A stretch of DNA of 6,570 bases, from contig JAUXGF010000163.1 in the NCBI GenBank assembly GCA_030622395.1, positions 1 to 6,570 of the forward strand, in the 5' to 3' direction. The stretch comes from Calditrichaceae bacterium. Lineage in GTDB: Bacteria; Calditrichota; Calditrichia; Calditrichales; Calditrichaceae. Under the pieces are notes generated by a model. That model made no database searches, was not told the DNA's origin, and was given only the letters and a program-made list of their open reading frames with translations. Each line of letters starts with the position of its first letter. The stretch's first letter is position 1. Positions 4,977-6,570 of this stretch are shown piece by piece. The translations under genes and the position numbers were made by a program.

Positions 4977-6570
4977 ATGATAAATATTCTTGCAGAAGAT
5001 GTACGCAGCGTGTTAACGTATTATCATAAATTATTTAATTATAAAAGCTTGTTCCTTTTTCCCCGAATTCAAAGCACATCCATCGAGCCAATTTTTATTG
5101 TTAATTCAAAGGAAAAAATGATATTTACCCGCTGTAAGGAAATGGATTGGTTAAATTTTTATAAAGGATTAATAACCAGGGATACAGTTAGTAAGTATAC
5201 GTATGCTAAAGAGTTCTTTGAGTTTTACAATTTGGATATGCTTTTTCCCGTTCAACTTGATACTACCTGTTATGGATTTCTTGGTATATGCAGCTATGGT
5301 CGAAAAGCAAACCAGGTAGAATTGCAGATTGGCGAACTTATTATTCGCTACCTGGCTTCTTTGTGGAAAAATATTGAGCTTATGCAGGATGTACGACAAT
5401 CCTCGGAACAGACGAAGACCTTACTGGAAGAAGCTTCTACCTTAATGGAAATTTCCCGCGCTATCGAGAGTGGAAAAGATATTCAAAGTTTGTTAGAGTT
5501 TATTATGGAAAAGTGCATGCTTGTAATGCGCGCGGAAGCGGCGTCTTTAATGCTGATGACAGAGGATGATAATGAACTTGAATTTAAAGTCGCCCTGGGC
5601 CCTAAAGGTAAAAATGTTAAATCATTTCGTTTGCCCATAGGCAAAGGCATTGCCGGCTGGGTGGCAAAAGAAGCTAAGCCGCTGCTAATTCCCGACGCAT
5701 ATAATGATGAAAGGTTCGATCCTAGCTTTGATGAAAAAAGCGGTTTTCGCACTAAGAGTATCCTATGTGTTCCAATGTTGTACAATAATCGTGTTATCGG
5801 CGTAGCGCAGGCGCTTAATAGATTTGATGATAAGCCTTTCAATAAAGATGATTTACGTACATTTACAATTTTTGCGGGACAAGCGGCTTTAGCCATCGAA
5901 AACTCACGTCTTTTATTTAGTGTGATTGAAAAAGAAAAACTGGAAAAAGATATCGAAGTCGCCTCGGAAATTCAACGATTGATAATTCCTAAAAAATTAC
6001 CTGATAATTTGGAAATTGAAATGAACGCAGCTTATATACCATGCAAGCAAGTAGGCGGCGATTTTTATGCAGTGTTTCCCGTTAATGAAAATGAAACCAT
6101 ATTTTGTATCGCCGACGTTGCCGGCAAGGGAGTTCCGGGCGCTTTACTGGTTTCTACTCTTCACGCTACTCTAAAAGCATATTTAGATTTTAGCAGCGAT
6201 TTGATTTTAATCATCAAAAAATTGAATCAATTAATAATCGAGCTTTCTACCGCTGATCGTTTTATAACCCTGTTTCTTGGCTGTTATGATAAACGTTCTT
6301 CAAAATTGCTGTATATTAACGCCGGTCATAATCCACCGATATTAATTAATAAAAATAATCAAATTCAAAAATTAGAATCAAACGGCATTTGCATAGGTAT
6401 TATTCCCTTTGAATATAAAGTTGTATCTATTCCATTTGAAAAGGACAGCATTTTAGTAATGTTCACCGACGGCGTAGTTGAAGCCAGAAATAAAGATGAT
6501 CAAGTTTTTGGCGAAGAAAATTTAATTAAAATTATAAATGAAAATAAATCGAAAGGCTGCCGGTTTATTA
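4977..6570 (+). CDS. Cytosolic GAF-domain SpoIIE/RsbU-type PP2C phosphatase (3' end outside the window)
   Basis: The first 531 codons are present and the frame is still open at the window edge. No signal peptide or membrane helix is seen, so it should act in the cytosol, dephosphorylating a STAS-type anti-sigma antagonist. Residues about 1-135 resemble a degenerate GAF domain (LDMLFPVQLDTTCYGFLGIC). Residues about 150-311 form a canonical GAF domain (LPIGKGIAGWVAKEAKPLLI, then SILCVPMLYNNRVIGVAQAL and AALAIENSRLL), which would bind a small ligand. The coupling helix (317-341, ending EIQRLIIPKKLP) matches that of the membrane phosphatase. The PP2C core keeps VGGDFY (359-364), ADVAGKG (379-385), AGHNPP (449-454) and FTDGVVEA (496-503). 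Only the last PP2C part, with the expected final Asp motif, is missing, because the window ends. The ATG is set by an in-frame stop at 4968-4970; no clear ribosome site precedes it, and GTG at 5010 is a less likely alternative. Confidence 0.88.
   Translation, partial: MINILAEDVRSVLTYYHKLFNYKSLFLFPRIQSTSIEPIFIVNSKEKMIFTRCKEMDWLNFYKGLITRDTVSKYTYAKEFFEFYNLDMLFPVQLDTTCYGFLGICSYGRKANQVELQIGELIIRYLASLWKNIELMQDVRQSSEQTKTLLEEASTLMEISRAIESGKDIQSLLEFIMEKCMLVMRAEAASLMLMTEDDNELEFKVALGPKGKNVKSFRLPIGKGIAGWVAKEAKPLLIPDAYNDERFDPSFDEKSGFRTKSILCVPMLYNNRVIGVAQALNRFDDKPFNKDDLRTFTIFAGQAALAIENSRLLFSVIEKEKLEKDIEVASEIQRLIIPKKLPDNLEIEMNAAYIPCKQVGGDFYAVFPVNENETIFCIADVAGKGVPGALLVSTLHATLKAYLDFSSDLILIIKKLNQLIIELSTADRFITLFLGCYDKRSSKLLYINAGHNPPILINKNNQIQKLESNGICIGIIPFEYKVVSIPFEKDSILVMFTDGVVEARNKDDQVFGEENLIKIINENKSKGCRFI

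Noticed and set aside
5483..5896. 137-codon minus-strand frame
   Set aside because: It lies wholly antisense to the GAF domain of the + strand phosphatase, whose translation shows clear conserved motifs; the opposite frame has low-complexity Ser/Leu content and no recognisable domain.

Overview
The window looks like chromosomal DNA from a Gram-negative, AT-rich bacterium. An outer-membrane-type beta-barrel protein with a signal peptide implies an outer membrane. Membrane-bound and GAF-linked SpoIIE/RsbU-type PP2C phosphatases, together with AT-rich spacers holding short repeat modules, suggest a lineage around Calditrichota/KSB1/Ignavibacteria in the wider FCB group. That placement is inference from style and not a marker-gene assignment. 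The clear Shine-Dalgarno sequence before the barrel gene is less typical of Bacteroidota proper.

All recognisable genes read on the + strand. Bases 1-83 are the last 26 codons of a gene whose coiled-coil tail aligns without gaps to the C-terminus of the next gene. Bases 237-1364 encode a complete 375-residue secreted protein, predicted to be an outer-membrane beta-barrel with a C-terminal coiled coil. The two are probably tandem paralogues. A strong rho-independent terminator (1378-1411) closes this unit, and a mostly empty spacer of about 350 bp follows.

Bases 1765-4383 encode an 872-residue polytopic membrane protein. It has an unassigned, probably extracytoplasmic domain, a last membrane helix, a HAMP domain and a SpoIIE/RsbU-type PP2C phosphatase domain. 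It starts at TTG. Bases 4977-6570 hold the first 531 codons of a second phosphatase that runs off the window edge. This one is cytosolic, with a degenerate GAF-like region, a canonical GAF domain and the same coupling helix plus PP2C core. Together they look like two input phosphatases, one sensing at the envelope and one inside the cell, for partner-switching control (STAS anti-sigma-antagonist, anti-sigma kinase, sigma factor). None of those downstream partners is visible here.

The most notable object lies between the two phosphatase genes: a 380-bp MITE-like element (4383-4762). It has 15-bp terminal inverted repeats (13/15 matching), an 11-bp perfect subterminal inverted repeat and a 6-bp target duplication (TAGTTA). 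It sits exactly on the stop codon of the first phosphatase, and removing it in silico regenerates the same TAG stop. Its interior holds two related copies of a small module flanking a strong hairpin. It is followed by a degenerate 8-bp tandem repeat (4786-4841) and then by a promoter-like region with an inverted repeat ahead of the GAF phosphatase.
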